Below are positions 1 through 8,712 of a stretch of 36,579 nucleotides of DNA, piece by piece. The notes below the pieces were generated by a model, which saw nothing but the letters and a program-made list of their open reading frames with translations, did not search any database and was not told where the DNA came from. The translations under genes and the position numbers were made by a program. Every line of letters starts with the position of its first letter. Within the stretch, counting starts at the first letter, position 1. Origin of the DNA: Rubrivivax sp. (lineage in GTDB: Bacteria > Pseudomonadota > Gammaproteobacteria > Burkholderiales > Burkholderiaceae_C); contig JADJYX010000021.1 of NCBI GenBank assembly GCA_016719535.1, positions 1-36,579 on the forward strand, given 5' to 3'.

Positions 1-603
1 TACTTCACCGAGGCCCAACAAACGGTCTGCGACGACAGCTGCGTGCACCTCGATCCGGCAACTACGCCGCACGCCCGGCGCCATCGGCAACCGGGTGCTG
101 GTACGCGTGTTCGAGCCGCATCGAGATCCACGAGCTGAAGACACAGGCCCCTGCGCACCACGCCCGTACCGGCGCCAGGCACAGTGGTGGTGCCCGACGA
201 CGAGCGCGTGTTCAACCCGTCGCGCCAGACGCGGCATCCTGGCCAGGCCAAGGCCATCGGGGGCCGACGCGGCCCGGCTGTTACGGCTGCTGTTCGCCAT
301 CGAAGGCCGCGTCGGGCAGCACGAAGCTGTGGGGCATCGTCAGCGGCCCAGCGCTACCCCCGCCGCACAGTCAGCCCAGCGCCTGCCGGGCAGGCCCTGA
401 CCGACAGCATCTGCTACCGGCGTCAAGGTCGCCACCGAGCGGCTGGTCACAGGCACTGGCGGCCATCGACCGCGCCGATGCGCCCGGTGCAGGACGACTC
501 GCGCTGACCCAGGACCACCCGCTGATCCCGCAGCGTCGACGACTACGCAGAGCTGTTCGCGCGCACCGCCCGCACGACAACACCCGGCACCCCGAACCAC
601 CAT
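1..603 (+). pseudogene. istA: IS21-family transposase IstA, C-terminal remnant, frameshifted
   Basis: Fragments of an IstA C-terminal region appear in order but in changing frames. They include a CVHLD-type segment near 35-55, VRVFEPH near 100-120, VVPDDERVFNPSRQTR near 186-232, ARLLRLLFAIEGRVGQ near 270-320, and ALTQ/ELFAR pieces up to about 565. In the family, IstA is the integrase-fold transposase with a DDE core; only the part downstream of that core is in the window. At least four frame changes are needed to read it through, so it is a pseudogene or badly sequenced. It precedes the istB remnant by a few bases, the normal istAB order. Identity is by family pattern only. Confidence 0.65.
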
Positions 604-618
604 CACCGAGATCAACCC

Positions 619-1374
619 ATGAACATGCAAGAGATCGAGCGCGCCCTGCGCGAGCTGCGCCTTCGGGCATCGCCGCCACCCACTGAGCACCCGGGTGGTA
701 CAAGCCCGAGCACCCGGGGCCCTTCCTGGACACCTTCGAGGCGATGCTGCAGGACGAGCTCGACCGGCGCCGCTCGCGCCTGACACGAACGGCGCTTCAA
801 GCAGTCACGCCTGGGACGGCCCACACTCGCCGACTTCCGACTGGCGCTTCAACCCCCAGCTGCCCGCGCCGGGCCTACGAGTTGCACCCTGAAGTTCATC
901 GGCGAAGGTGGCAATGCGCTGATCATCGGCAAGCCGGCACCGGCAAGAGCCATGTTGCGAAGGCCGTGGCCTACCGTGCCACGCTGCAGAGTCGACGTGC
1001 GCTACGTCGAGGCCGACACCGAGTTCGCCCGCTACGGGCTGGGCAGCACCGCCGAGCAGGCCGCGCTGCTGCGCAGCTTCGTCGAGCCCGACCTCGTCGT
1101 GCTGGACGATCTGTTCCTGGCCAGGCGCATCTCCGAGGCCAGCGCCGAGTGCTGCAGACCGTCGTGCACCAGCGCTACAAGCAGCGCCGCAGCATCGTCG
1201 TCACCTCAAACCGTGTCGTGCAAGACTGGGGCGAAGTACCTCGGCGACGCCACCATGGCCACCACCATCCTCGACCGTCTCATGCACCGCGGCCATGCTG
1301 GAGTTCGAGGGCAAAGCTATCGCCTCAAGGAGGCGGCCTCGCGCATCGCGCTGAACGCCGACTGCCCTGAGCAG
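619..1374 (+). pseudogene. istB: IS21-family helper ATPase IstB, frameshifted
   Basis: Starts at ATG 619 with MNMQEIERALRELR and continues in shifting frames through FLDTFEAMLQDELDRRRSRL (about 720-780), then FIGEGGNALIIGKP followed by TGKSHVAKAVAYRATLQ (Walker A, about 895-985), VRYVEADTEFARYGLGST (about 996-1050), DLVVLDDLFLARR (Walker B, about 1090-1125), VVHQRYKQRRSIVVTSN (about 1160-1210) and LGDATMATTILDRLMHR (about 1240-1290). These are the AAA+ motifs of IstB, the ATP-dependent partner that guides IstA to target DNA. At least five indels break the frame. The C-terminus fades after SRIALN near 1355. Clearly recognisable, clearly non-functional if the sequence is right. Confidence 0.8.
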
Positions 1375-1710
1375 GCGCCCTGGTCGCTCAGGCAGACCCG
1401 CAGCAACGGCCAGCCGGGCCGGCACCCCTCGATCCAGTCCCAGGCGACTCGCGCCCGCCGTGGACAAGCCACCCGCCCACAGGACAAGCCTGTGGCCGGC
1501 CCCCTGCGGGTCCGTGGCTTGCCCACCGCTCCCCGGCCGATGCCTACGGCCTGACGCGCTTCGCTTGCCCGAACAGCCGATTGCAGAAGGGGGAATCAAA
1601 CACCCCCGCACCAGGCCAACAGGCGACAGAAGCCCGCTCAAGCAGCCCCGGCATCGCAGCCTCGCAGGTCAACTCAGACAGGGGCAGGAAACCCATAATT
1701 CGACTGTCCT

Positions 1711-1761
1711 GCCTGGGGGAGTTTGAGTGGCCACAGGTGGGGGAATTTGAAGTGGCCATCA
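1711..1761. repeat. IS21-type terminal repeat units
   Basis: Two near-identical direct units, TGGGGGAGTTTGAGTGGCCA (about 1714-1733) and TGGGGGAATTTGAAGTGGCC (about 1738-1757), lie just downstream of the istB remnant. Multiple copies of a repeat near each end are typical of IS21-family elements, where they bind transposase. The region from about 1375 to 1710 holds no gene I can support. Confidence 0.6.
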
Positions 1762-1857
1762 GGGGACCAACAAAAGCCGCGATTCTGGTGTGAGCCCGTC
1801 GCCACCGCAATGGCTCGTCCGCGCCGCATTGAAGCCAGTGATCGTGAAGATGCAAGC

Positions 1858-2392
1858 TCAGTCAGCTGCGCCAAAGCCGCTGCGAACCAGATCGGCGATC
1901 CGAACCGCCATGCTTCGCGCAGGATCGAACGGAAGGTCCTCGAATCCGAAGGCCGCATAGAGCGCCCGCACATCGTCATGCAGCGGATGCGTCAGCACGC
2001 AGAAGCAGCCGACTTGGTCGGACAGGCGCACCGCCGTTGTGAGCGCATAGAACATCAGCGATCGCGCCATGCCCTGCCCTTGCCACCGCAGGTCGACCGC
2101 CAACTGGCCCAGCAGGATGGCGGGCATCGGGTCGAAGTCGATTGCGTTGCTGCGCCTTGGGCAAACCGGGCTCGCTCACGACCTGCGCCGTCGACAGGCT
2201 CACGTAGCCGACGATGCGGCCGCATGCGCATCGCAGATCACCGTGGTCCGCGAGACCCCAGTTCTGGTTGCGCCGGGCATGGCGGCGGAACCAGTGGTTC
2301 AGCGCGTCGCGCCCGCAATCGAACGCCGCCGTGTCGTCATAGGCCGCCAGGGGTCGCGGCGGGGTGAAGGCGGCCGTTGCGCCTGAGGTCAC
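1858..2392 (-). pseudogene. GNAT-family toxin (TacT-like), frameshifted
   Basis: Related to TacT/AtaT-type GNAT toxins, which acetylate aminoacyl-tRNA and stop translation. Reading begins at a GTG (2392) that overlaps the antitoxin stop in a GTGA, a typical coupled arrangement. The N-terminal part reads PPRPLAAYDDTAAFDCG...LNHWFRRHARRNQ, and GRIVGYVSLSTAQVVSEPG follows. After a frame change the C-terminal half reads FDPMPAILLGQLAVDLRWQG and ends ...DLVRSGFGAAD. The acetyl-CoA loop segment (WQGQGMARSLM) is present. Indels near 2260, 2225 and 2145 break the frame; the segment between the first two reads SRTTVICDAHA in a different frame. As read, the toxin is inactive while its antitoxin gene is open. 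Confidence 0.75.
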
Positions 2393-2661
2393 TTCTGCCA
2401 GACGGGGCGAGTCTTGGACAGTTTTCGCAGCGCCGGCACTTCCCTCGCCGGCGCACTGGCCCATGCGAACCGGGCCCAGTCCTTCGCCGCAATCGTCACG
2501 ATGCGGCGATTCAGCAGATCGGTCTCGGCGGCCCCCGAAGGCGCGCGCCGCCTCACGAAATCACTGAGGTTGGTGCTGGCCTGTTCGGCCGCGGCCTCCA
2601 GCAAGGCACGCTCGCTGGCACTGACGCGAACACTCACAATGGAGGCGGAAGCTGTTGGCAC
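2389..2661 (-). CDS. DUF1778 antitoxin (TacA-like)
   Basis: A 90-residue ribbon-helix-helix antitoxin of the DUF1778 type. The N-terminal part reads SVRVSASERALLEAAAEQAS then SDFVRRRA (DNA-binding half), followed by AAETDLLNRRIVTIAAKDW and a C-terminal toxin-neutralising tail. Such proteins pair with GNAT toxins, repress their own promoter, and block acetyltransferase activity. The start is taken as GTG 2661 because the nearby ATG (2669) is out of frame. The stop overlaps the start of the downstream GNAT gene by four bases. A palindrome 20 bases upstream is the probable operator. The protein looks intact, so it survives next to a broken toxin. Confidence 0.8.
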   Translation of the reverse strand: MPTASASIVSVRVSASERALLEAAAEQASTNLSDFVRRRAPSGAAETDLLNRRIVTIAAKDWARFAWASAPAREVPALRKLSKTRPVWQK

Positions 2662-2680
2662 GAGGACATCTCCCTAGAGA

Positions 2681-2699
2681 TGTATGACAATAGCATACA
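2681..2699. promoter_or_regulatory. Probable TacA-type antitoxin operator
   Basis: Perfect inverted repeat TGTATG-N7-CATACA (arms 2681-2686 and 2694-2699) in an AT-rich patch just upstream of the DUF1778 start. Ribbon-helix-helix antitoxins usually bind such short palindromes over their own promoter. No experimental support; position and symmetry only. Confidence 0.5.
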
Positions 2700-2811
2700 A
2701 GGCCATGAGGCGCCATTCTCCGACCATGTCCCGGACCTTCGACCAGCGCGGTGCCGTGGCTGCGTTCGGCGACAGCTCGACCCGCTTCAACCACCGCACC
2801 TGATTTCAACC

Positions 2812-3508
2812 ATGAACATTCACCCGCTGCGTCCGCGCGGTCACGAAGACGCAGCCCGCGTCGCCATCTCGTGGTTGGCCGAGCGTCATCGCAAGGGCTG
2901 GCGCAGCGCGTTCGAAGCCCTGCTGGACCTCTGGCGGCCCGAAGGTCCGCGTGACGGCTGGCAACTGGACGAAGACGGCATGACCATGGTGTCGATCAAC
3001 GCCGGCGAGTGGTTGATCGCCCGCGGCGAGATCCGCGCCCGTGGTGGCCTGCGCGAGATCAACGCCTATCTGCTGGGGCGCGAAGGCCCATTCCTCACGC
3101 CAGGCCAGCGCGACTGGATCGCCCAGCTGCGCGCACGGCCCCTTCGCCTGTACCGGGTCACCGACGTACAGGCCCGGCGCCGGCATGACCCTGATCGACG
3201 AGTTCGACCCGCAGGCCCAGCCGCAGCCGGTGCGCGAGATCAGCGGCAGTCGCAGTGCAAAGCCGGGCATGCTGATGGGCGCGCGCATCATGGAGTCGCC
3301 ACCGGCGCCGGCATCGACGGGCACCGTGAGCTCTCGGGCGCCATCTATCCCTTCTCCAAACTGGCCGAGGCGGCCGTGCTGGCGGGCCCGGCAGGTGCTG
3401 GCCAGCTCTGCCGAGTTGAGCTTCACGTCGACAACCAACGCGATCTGCTCGAGCTGGCAATCGCCCGCGCACGGCTGGACCAGTGGTTCGCGCCCGCACC
3501 GCTGCCAC
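2812..3508 (+). pseudogene. Unrecognised gene, 5' half, split by IS21 insertion
   Basis: Opens at ATG 2812 (MNIHPLRPRGHEDAARVAIS...) and reads cleanly through WLAERHRKGWRSAFEALLDL, DGMTMVSINAGEWLIARGEI and ARPLRLYRVTDV to about 3168. There one indel moves the reading to a second frame (RPGAGMTLIDEFDPQ...ISGSRSAKPGMLMGARIME), and another near 3300-3345 returns it (AIYPFSKLAEAAVLAG...LHVDNQRDLLELAIARARLD). It stops at CTGCCAC, exactly where the IS21-type end begins at 3509. The continuation is at 6401-7059; joining the two across the duplicated GCCAC gives an unbroken LPQIQDASTGDPL. I do not know the family; the composition suggests a soluble cytoplasmic protein. Confidence 0.7.
3504..3508. repeat. 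Target-site duplication GCCAC (left copy)
   Basis: The five bases GCCAC just outside the left end of the IS21 element are repeated just outside its right end at 6401-6405, and removing one copy plus the element restores the reading frame of the interrupted gene. Confidence 0.8.
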
Positions 3509-3555
3509 TGCGCATTTCGGCGAACGTGACCGATGATTTCGGGAACGTGACCGAT
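3509..3555. repeat. IS21 element left terminal repeats
   Basis: Two tandem units, CATTTCGGCGAACGTGACCG and GATTTCGGGAACGTGACCG, start at the element's left tip. They match, inverted, the units at the right tip and are the likely IstA binding sites. Bases 3556-3858, between this end and the istB stop, hold no gene I can support. Confidence 0.8.
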
Positions 3556-3858
3556 CTGGGGTTCGGTGCTGGGTTGCGCGGTTGAGATTGTAGGAACGAG
3601 TGCGGACGGGCTGGTTGGCGGCCCCCTTGGCGGACGTTGGGGCCTGCGATGCCTGGGCGGCGGGCGGGGTATTGCTTGTACTTCTCCATCTCCCGTGGTG
3701 GGGTCCTGTGGAGCTTTTGGCAGCTAACGGCCTGTGGGTGGGCGCGTGGGCAACCGCGGGTTGTCCATCCGGCCATCGACGGGTGAACGCCCCCCAGGGC
3801 GTTCGGTCAGGAAACGCCCCAGCGGCGCCTGTCCATAAATCCACAGGGCTGGCGGTGG

Positions 3859-4641
3859 TCAGTGCGCCGCGTCGGTAGTGGCGCTGCCGCCGGCGTTGGC
3901 CGTGGCAGCCCCGGCCTTTGCGTGCGCAGCGGACTTGCCCTTCAACGCCAGACGGTGGCTGCGCGAGCAGCCGGTCGAGGATGGCATCGGCAATGGTCGC
4001 GTCGCCGATCCAGGCATGCCAGTGCTCCACCGGCAGTTGGCTGGTGATGATGGCGGCGCGCGTGCCTGCACGGTCGTCGATCACCTCCATCAGGTCGGCC
4101 CGGGGTGGCCCGTCCATGACGCCAGCGCCCAGTCGTCGAGCAGCAGCACGTTGGTGCGCGCCACCGCCGCCAGCCAGCGCGTGAAGCCGCCGTTGCCGTG
4201 CAGGATGCGCAGCTCTTCGGCCAGCCTTGGCACGCGCAGGTACAGCGCCGATTGCCCGCGCCGGCAGGCGTATTGCGCCAGCGCGCAAGCCAGCCACGAC
4301 TTGCCTGAACCGGTGGGCCCGGTGATGGATTGCCGTGCCGTCCTCGACCCAGCGCGACAGCGCCAGGCTCATCAATGCGGGCCGCTCGAAGCCGCGCCCG
4401 GTGCGGCCGTCCACGTCCTCGATGCAAGCCTGCGGGTACTTCAGCCGCGCCCGCTTTGAGTGCAGCGCCGCGTGGCGCTTGTCCGGCGCGCTGGTGCACC
4501 TCTCGATCGACCATCAAGGCCAACCGCTCCTCGGAAGCTCAAGGTCGTGCTGGCGGTGCTGGAGAGTTGTTCTTCGACGGCGCTGGCCATGCCCACGAGC
4601 TTGAGCTCGCGCAGCTGCGCCAGGGTGTTGTTCATCATCAT
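3859..4641 (-). pseudogene. istB: IS21-family helper ATPase IstB, frameshifted
   Basis: Starts at ATG 4641 (MMMNNTLAQLRELKLVGMAS) and is followed in a second frame by LALMVDRE and in a third by VDGRTGRGFERPALMSLALS. Walker A and B regions are recognisable across frames (a GSGKSWLACA-like stretch near 4300, a LLLDDW-like stretch near 4140), then DLMEVIDDRAGTRAAIITSQ, LPVEHWHAWIGDATIADAIL and DRLLAQP. The stop is at 3859. IstB is the AAA+ partner of IstA. Length, about 260 residues, is normal for the family. At least four single-base indels disrupt it. Confidence 0.8.
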
Positions 4642-4694
4642 GGTGAGATCCTTCAATTCGTTGCGGTCGGTGCTGTCGACCAGTGCCAGCGCCC

Positions 4695-6200
4695 TCAGGT
4701 GCCGTGGTAGTTTGGCCGCCCCGCGCACGTTGTCGTGCGCAGGGGCCCCCCACTCGGGCGCGGGCTCGCTGCGGGGACGAGGTCGCGTCCATTGGCCGGG
4801 ATGTCGCGCACATGGCGGTAGTGCCCGGCGCGCAGCTCAGGGCCAGCGTGCAGGCCGCCTCCAGCCGCACCGGGCCGTAGTGCTTGGCATGGCTGAGCAG
4901 GCCCAGGCAGCTGCGGTAGCCGTGCTCGGGGTGCTTGGCGCTGCAGCAGCTGGGCAACGAACTGGCCCGTGTTCGGGCCGATGCCGGTGCCCCAGTGGAT
5001 CAGCCGCTCGGGCGTCCACTGCTTGTGCGCCCGATGCGCCGCGGGCATGTGCGCGTCCACCGTGGTGAAGCCGCCGCGGCGGCTGCTGCGGGGCGTGGCA
5101 TGCCACGCGTTGGCCTGGTGCAGCACCTCCACCAAGGCGTCGGTGACGCGTGCCTCCAGCCCAGCCCACCAAGGATGCGGCACGCTGTAGCGATGGAATT
5201 CGACCTCGACGTGGTAGTCGATGTGCGCCTTGACGGTGAAGGTGGCCCACTGCCAGGCTGCGCTGGCAGCGGCGTCAAGCCGGTCCGTCCAGCGCGACAG
5301 AACAGGGCTGGCGCGGCAGCCGTCGAGCTTCTGGAAGGGCCGCTGGTTCAGCGACGCCAGCAGCGCCGAGATCGCAGCGTCGGCGGCGTGTACGTCGGGC
5401 ACAGCACCGTGTGCCGCAGCCGCGCCAGGATCCAGCGGGTGACGACTTACCGCGGACTCTGCGGTGGCCTTGTTCTTGGGCGAATATGGGCGCGCAGGGA
5501 GTATCGAGACGGCGTAGCAGGCGAAGTCGCGCACGGTCTCGTTGAGCTTGGGCTCATAGCGGCAGGCGTCGCAGACGAGCGAGCGCGGGTTGTCGGGCAC
5601 GATCAGCTGCGGCACGCCGCCGTAAAGCTCAGCGCCCACGCCATGGCGCCGAGCCACGAGCGCATGCTCTGGTCGGCGGTGGCGCAGGCGAAGGCAGCTG
5701 GACGCACCATCGCGGCGACGAAGACCTGAGCGCGGGAGCCGTCGGTCAGCGCCAGGGTCGCGCCGGCGTAGTCGATGAGCTTCTCGCCAGCGCGGCGGTG
5801 CTGGCGCATCGAGCGCTTGAGGGTCTTGGCGACGCCCTTAGTGCTCCGCAGAACTGCGTGTAGGCCCAGGTGCGCTGGCCCTCATGGGCGGCGCGGTACT
5901 CCTGCCACAGCAGCATCAGCGTGACGCCCTTACGGCGCAGTTCGATGTACGCGGGCGAAGTCGGGCTCGACCACCGCCGCCTCGGCGCTGCGCCCGGAGC
6001 AACCGGCGCTCAAGCCCGGCCTCGTCGAGTTCGGCCACAGCGGCCCAGTCCAGGCCGGCGGCGCCAGCCGCCAAGGTACTTGGCGACGACGCCCTTAGAA
6101 ATGCCGAGGCTGCGCGCGATGGCCTCATGCGAGAGCGCGGCGCTGTGCCGAGTCTGAGGATGTCCTTGATCATGCGTATGTCCAGTCGTTGCTGCGGCAT
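4695..6200 (-). pseudogene. istA: IS21-family transposase IstA, frameshifted
   Basis: Starts at ATG 6200 with MPQQRLDIRMIKDILRL, the N-terminal HTH region, then a GLDWAAVAELDEAGLERRLL stretch. Frame changes lead to the DDE core: LIDYAGATLALTDGSRAQVF (first Asp, about 5710-5780), GGVPQLIVPDNPRSLVCDAC (second Asp, about 5560-5620), and a SPKNKATAESAV stretch (Glu, near 5450-5490). The C-terminal domain keeps VKAHIDYHVEVEFHRYSVPH and GFTTVDAHMPAAHRAHKQWT. It ends at 4695, 53 bases before istB. Total length is close to the normal 500 residues, but several indels split the frame. The catalytic residues are all visible. Confidence 0.85.
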
Positions 6201-6309
6201 CGGCGCTCCGGCCAAAGCCGTGACGCTATGCCGTCGCGGTGGTTCATACGCAACACCAACCGGAGCCCTTGACAGGCCCGCGACCGCCTTTAGGCGGCGA
6301 CCAACCGTG

Positions 6310-6400
6310 CGTCGGTCACGTCACCGAAATGCTCGGTCACGCTCCCGAATTCGGCGGTCACGATGCCGAAACGGACGGTCACGCTCCTCCGAAATACGCA
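6310..6400. repeat. IS21 element right terminal repeats
   Basis: Four units of the form CGGTCACG-N-CGAAAT or CGGTCACG-N-CGAAT/A run from about 6310 to the tip at 6400 (ending AAATACGCA). They are inverted relative to the left-end units. The right end has twice as many copies as the left, an asymmetry also seen in other IS21 members. Confidence 0.75.
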
Positions 6401-7059
6401 GCCACAGATCCAGGATGCGTCGACCGGCGATCCCCTGCTCCTGGTGACCGACCATTACCGCGTGCTCGATGCGGCGGCGCTCGCCGCTTCCTTGGCGTCG
6501 CAGCCCGATGTGAGCGGCGATACGCAGCAGGGATGGAATCGCATGGTCGAGGGCGCTGACGGCGCGCAGCGCAGCCTGTCGACCATCAACCCAGGACGCA
6601 ACACCGACCGCGTCGAACTCTTCCACCGCACACAGCAGCTGGCGGATGTTGGCCGCGCCTGGTTCGAAGGCGTGGCCGGCGTGGCCGTGCAGCACCTGAC
6701 GCGCGAGATCACCGATCCGGCAGGCCGTCTCGCCCGAGCGGGCGGCGGCCAGGGTAACAACAACACGGGCGGCACGCCGCGATCCTCCTCCGCAGCAAGC
6801 ACCGGACCTGCCGCCCGAGGTCATCGCGCAGGCCATCGAGCAAGCGATCCGCCGCCACTACGCCAACTGGGCTGGTGAGCCGATTCCCGCTCTGGACGGA
6901 CGCACGCCCCGTCAGGCCATCACCACCCGGCGGGCCTGGAGCGCGTGAAGGGCCTGCTGCGCGAGTACGAAGAAGGCGAACGCCAGCAATCCGCCGCCCA
7001 AGGGCGGCCCGCCGTCCTACCAGTTCTTGTGGGACGCCTTGGGGATCTCGAGGAGGTGA
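6401..7059 (+). pseudogene. Unrecognised gene, 3' half, after IS21 insertion
   Basis: Continuation of the gene that starts at 2812. It begins with the duplicated GCCAC and then QIQDASTGDPLLLVTDHYRV, LDAAALAASLASQPDVSG, ELFHRTQQLADVGRAWFEGV and HLTREITDPAGRLARAGGG. Near 6770 an indel moves the frame to LPPEVIAQAIEQAIRRHYAN and EPIPALDGRTPRQAI, and another gives LERVKGLLREYEEGERQQSA with FLWDALGIS at the end; stop at 7057-7059. The ALDGRTPRQAI-x-LERVKGLL pattern resembles the short C-terminal ALGGRTPLEL-type segments seen in several toxin-binding and unrelated domains, too weak to assign a family. The intact protein would have been about 450 residues. Confidence 0.65.
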
Positions 7060-7089
7060 GGACGGCACCTCCCGCCCGCGGTGGCGATT

Positions 7090-7160
7090 CCGCACGGGTG
7101 TTGACCATCGACCTCGAGGAGCTGACCTGGGCCTTGAACTCGCGCGACCCGCTCGGGAGC
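7090..7160 (+). pseudogene. Possible UPF0158-like N-terminal fragment
   Basis: One frame reads ARVLTIDLEELTWALNSRDP, which resembles the opening of UPF0158-type proteins (TIDLEEL-x-AL), then loses any coding character. If real it is a stub left by deletion. Short length makes this weak. The rest of 7060-7278 shows no gene. Confidence 0.25.
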
Positions 7161-7250
7161 AATGCCTCGAACCCGCGACGCCGTGGGCCGCCTCCAGCCG
7201 GCCCGCAACGGACCACCTCGCGCCGGCACCCCAGGCCGATCGAACGCTGT

Positions 7251-7265
7251 CATTGCTATCATTGC
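7251..7265. promoter_or_regulatory. CATTGC direct repeat before the antitoxin gene
   Basis: CATTGC-TAT-CATTGC (7251-7265) is the only AT-rich stretch upstream of the antitoxin at 7279 and may be part of its promoter or operator. Position and repeat only. Confidence 0.3.
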
Positions 7266-7278
7266 AGTCTTCGCCAGC

Positions 7279-7588
7279 AATGGAGACCCGCGGGAACCCT
7301 CACCATCCGCACCCGGAGGATCCGCTCAAGAGCCGCCTGAGACTGCGTGCGGCGGCTCGCAATCGATCCATGGAAGAGGAGGCGCGCCAGATCCTGCGCG
7401 CCGCGCTGCAGGAGACCGCTGCACCGACCGAGGATCTGGGCAGCGGGATCCGCGCCCGCTTCGCGCCGTTGGGCGACATTCAACTCGCCCTCGAACCCCG
7501 TGAGCCGCCCAACGAGCCGCCGCTGTTCGATGACTCAGCCCCCGCGCCACCCGCCAAGCTTCGCAAGCCTGGAGCGGGGCGTCGATGA
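7279..7588 (+). CDS. FitA/VapB-type RHH antitoxin, N-terminus probably frameshifted
   Basis: From ATG 7279 the frame gives METRGNPHHPHPEDPLKSRL, RLRAAARNRSMEEEARQILR and AALQETAAPTEDLG, about 103 residues. The part from DPLKSRLRLRAA onward is typical of FitA-like ribbon-helix-helix antitoxins that pair with PIN-domain RNases. The expected N-terminal strand (GTLTIR followed by a DPLK segment) is present but in the neighbouring frame just upstream, so one base appears to be missing near 7310. The open frame may therefore yield a protein without its DNA-binding strand. Its stop overlaps the toxin start in an ATGA, indicating coupling. Confidence 0.6.
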
Positions 7589-8013
7589 GCACGCTGCTGG
7601 ACACGAACGTGCTGTCCGAACTTCTCAGAAGCCCACCGGCGCCTGCCGTGCTGGCATGGTTCGCCGAGCAACCGCCCGAAAGCCTGTTTGTCAGCGCCGT
7701 CACCCAGGCGGAGATGATGCTCGGCGCCCGACTGCTGCCAGCGGGCAAACGGCGAAAGCCCTGGAGATGGCGCTTGTGGCGATGTTCACCGAGGACTTCG
7801 CCGGCAGGATCCTGCCCTTCGACTCGGCATCGGTCGATTCCTATGTCGAGATCGTCAGTGAGAGACGCGAGATGGGTCGGCTCATCTCCCAGTTCGATGC
7901 ACAGATCGCGGCCATCGCGGATGGGCTGGCGCCCGGCTGGCCACCCGGAACACCGACGACTTCCGGAAGTCAAGGTTGCGTTGATCGATCCGTGGACCAG
8001 GCTGGTTTCTTGA
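7585..8013 (+). pseudogene. VapC/FitB-type PIN toxin, frameshifted
   Basis: Starts at ATG 7585, overlapping the antitoxin stop by four bases. The first frame gives MSTLLDTNVLSELLRSPPAP (first acidic residue of the PIN site in LLDTNVLSE) and VSAVTQAEMMLGARLLPAG (second acidic residue). Near 7750 the frame shifts to ALEMALVAMFTEDFAGRILP, FDSASVDSYVEIVSERREMG and QFDAQIAAIA. A further shift leads to ATRNTDDF and VALIDPWTRLV, ending at 8013. PIN toxins are Mg-dependent RNases. With at least two indels the protein should be inactive. Confidence 0.75.
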
Positions 8014-8079
8014 GCCGCCCCCGCCTGTTTCGAGTGCCAGGCAGCCGCCGGCGCACGCCGAGGAAACATGCCGCTGACC

Positions 8080-8172
8080 GCGAAAGCCCCACCACGATGA
8101 CGTCGTTTCGACTCGTCGACCGCGACGCCGAGACGGATCATTCGCTCCGCACAGTGCCCCAGCGACAACGGC
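8080..8172. repeat. Direct repeat, copy 1 (partner at 9664-9753)
   Basis: Bases 8080-8127 are identical to 9664-9711 (48 bp, beginning GCGAAAGCCCCACCACGATG). Similarity fades gradually to about 8172, which aligns with the last base before the IS66 element. Both copies lie downstream of a vapC gene. In the minus direction they encode VAVDESKRRHRGGAF, which I cannot assign. Bases 8173-8472 show no gene I can support. Confidence 0.7.
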
Positions 8173-8472
8173 CCCTCACCTAACGATGAGGGCCGCTGGA
8201 GGCTGTGCCCGCAATACCTGGGGGCTGATGGGATACGAAGTGGCGACCCAAGTGCCGATTTCATTGAGGAACTCAGGGGCGCATCGTTCGCCGTTCCCAG
8301 TCTGTTCCCCCAACCCATCCGGGCCGTCGTGAGACCAAGTACGGTTGCATTCTGCCCAGCTGACTGATGGGCGCAAGCCGCGCGACAACCTTCCCGCCGT
8401 CCGCAGCGCCGTCGAAGTACGTGAGGGCCTGTCGCCATATACTTACGCCATATCCCAACTCGCACCACCCCA

Positions 8473-8712
8473 ATGAGCATCACCTCCGTCTTCACCAACA
8501 ACCGCTCGCAGGCCGTGCGCCCGCCGATGTGTGCGCCTGCCCGAAGGCGTGAAGAAGGTTCAGGTGCGGCGGTCGATCGCATCATCTCCCCAGTGGCCAC
8601 GTGGGACGAGTTCTTCTTGAACGGCCCCAGGCATCCGACGACTTCCTGGTCGAGCGCGCCTCGCAGCAACAGCCCAACGCGAGTCCCTCTGACAAGGTGC
8701 CCGCGATGCTGA
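8473..8712 (+). pseudogene. VapB-type (AbrB-fold) antitoxin, frameshifted
   Basis: Begins at ATG 8473 with MSITSVFTNNRSQAVR, the swapped-hairpin AbrB start common to VapB antitoxins (FxNxRSQAVRLP). The expected continuation is split over frames: PADV in a second frame, PEGVKKVQV in a third, then DRIISPVAT with WDEFFLN and ASDDFLVERASQQQP. The last part (W-FFxxxx...DFxxxR) is the usual VapB tail that binds the toxin. At least three indels. It overlaps the start of the vapC at 8706, as in a normal vapBC operon. Confidence 0.7.

Larger units (their letters stand above)
1..1761 (+). mobile_element. IS21-family element remnant (right part, degenerate)
   Basis: Decayed istA then istB, both on the plus strand, lie upstream of a stretch with tandem copies of a TGGGGGA-TTTGA-TGGCCA unit, the layout of one end of an IS21-family element. 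The left end is outside the window. The right end is placed near 1761, where the last repeat copy finishes in GGCCATCA; this boundary is inferred from the family rule that ends are TG...CA. Both genes carry several single-base indels, so the copy should be inactive. Its terminal repeats and proteins differ from those of the second IS21 element at 3509-6400, so the two are not copies of one IS. Confidence 0.7.
3509..6400 (-). mobile_element. Complete IS21-family insertion sequence (2892 bp)
   Basis: The left end begins TGCGCATTTCGGCGAACGTG and the right end, read inward, begins TGCGTATTTCGGAGGAGCGT. Each is followed by further copies of an A(T)TTCGG-N-CGTGACCG unit: two at the left (3509-3555) and four at the right (about 6310-6400). 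The element is flanked by the 5-bp duplication GCCAC and encodes istA and istB on the minus strand, transcribed from the right end inwards. Multiple end repeats, size near 2.9 kb, short target duplication and the gene pair fit the IS21 family. Both genes have indels, so transposition activity is doubtful, although the ends look sound. Confidence 0.9.

Noticed and set aside
8176..8388. Short minus-strand frame in the gap between the two vapBC regions
   Set aside because: No start site, family resemblance or conserved pattern; cannot be told from a chance frame.
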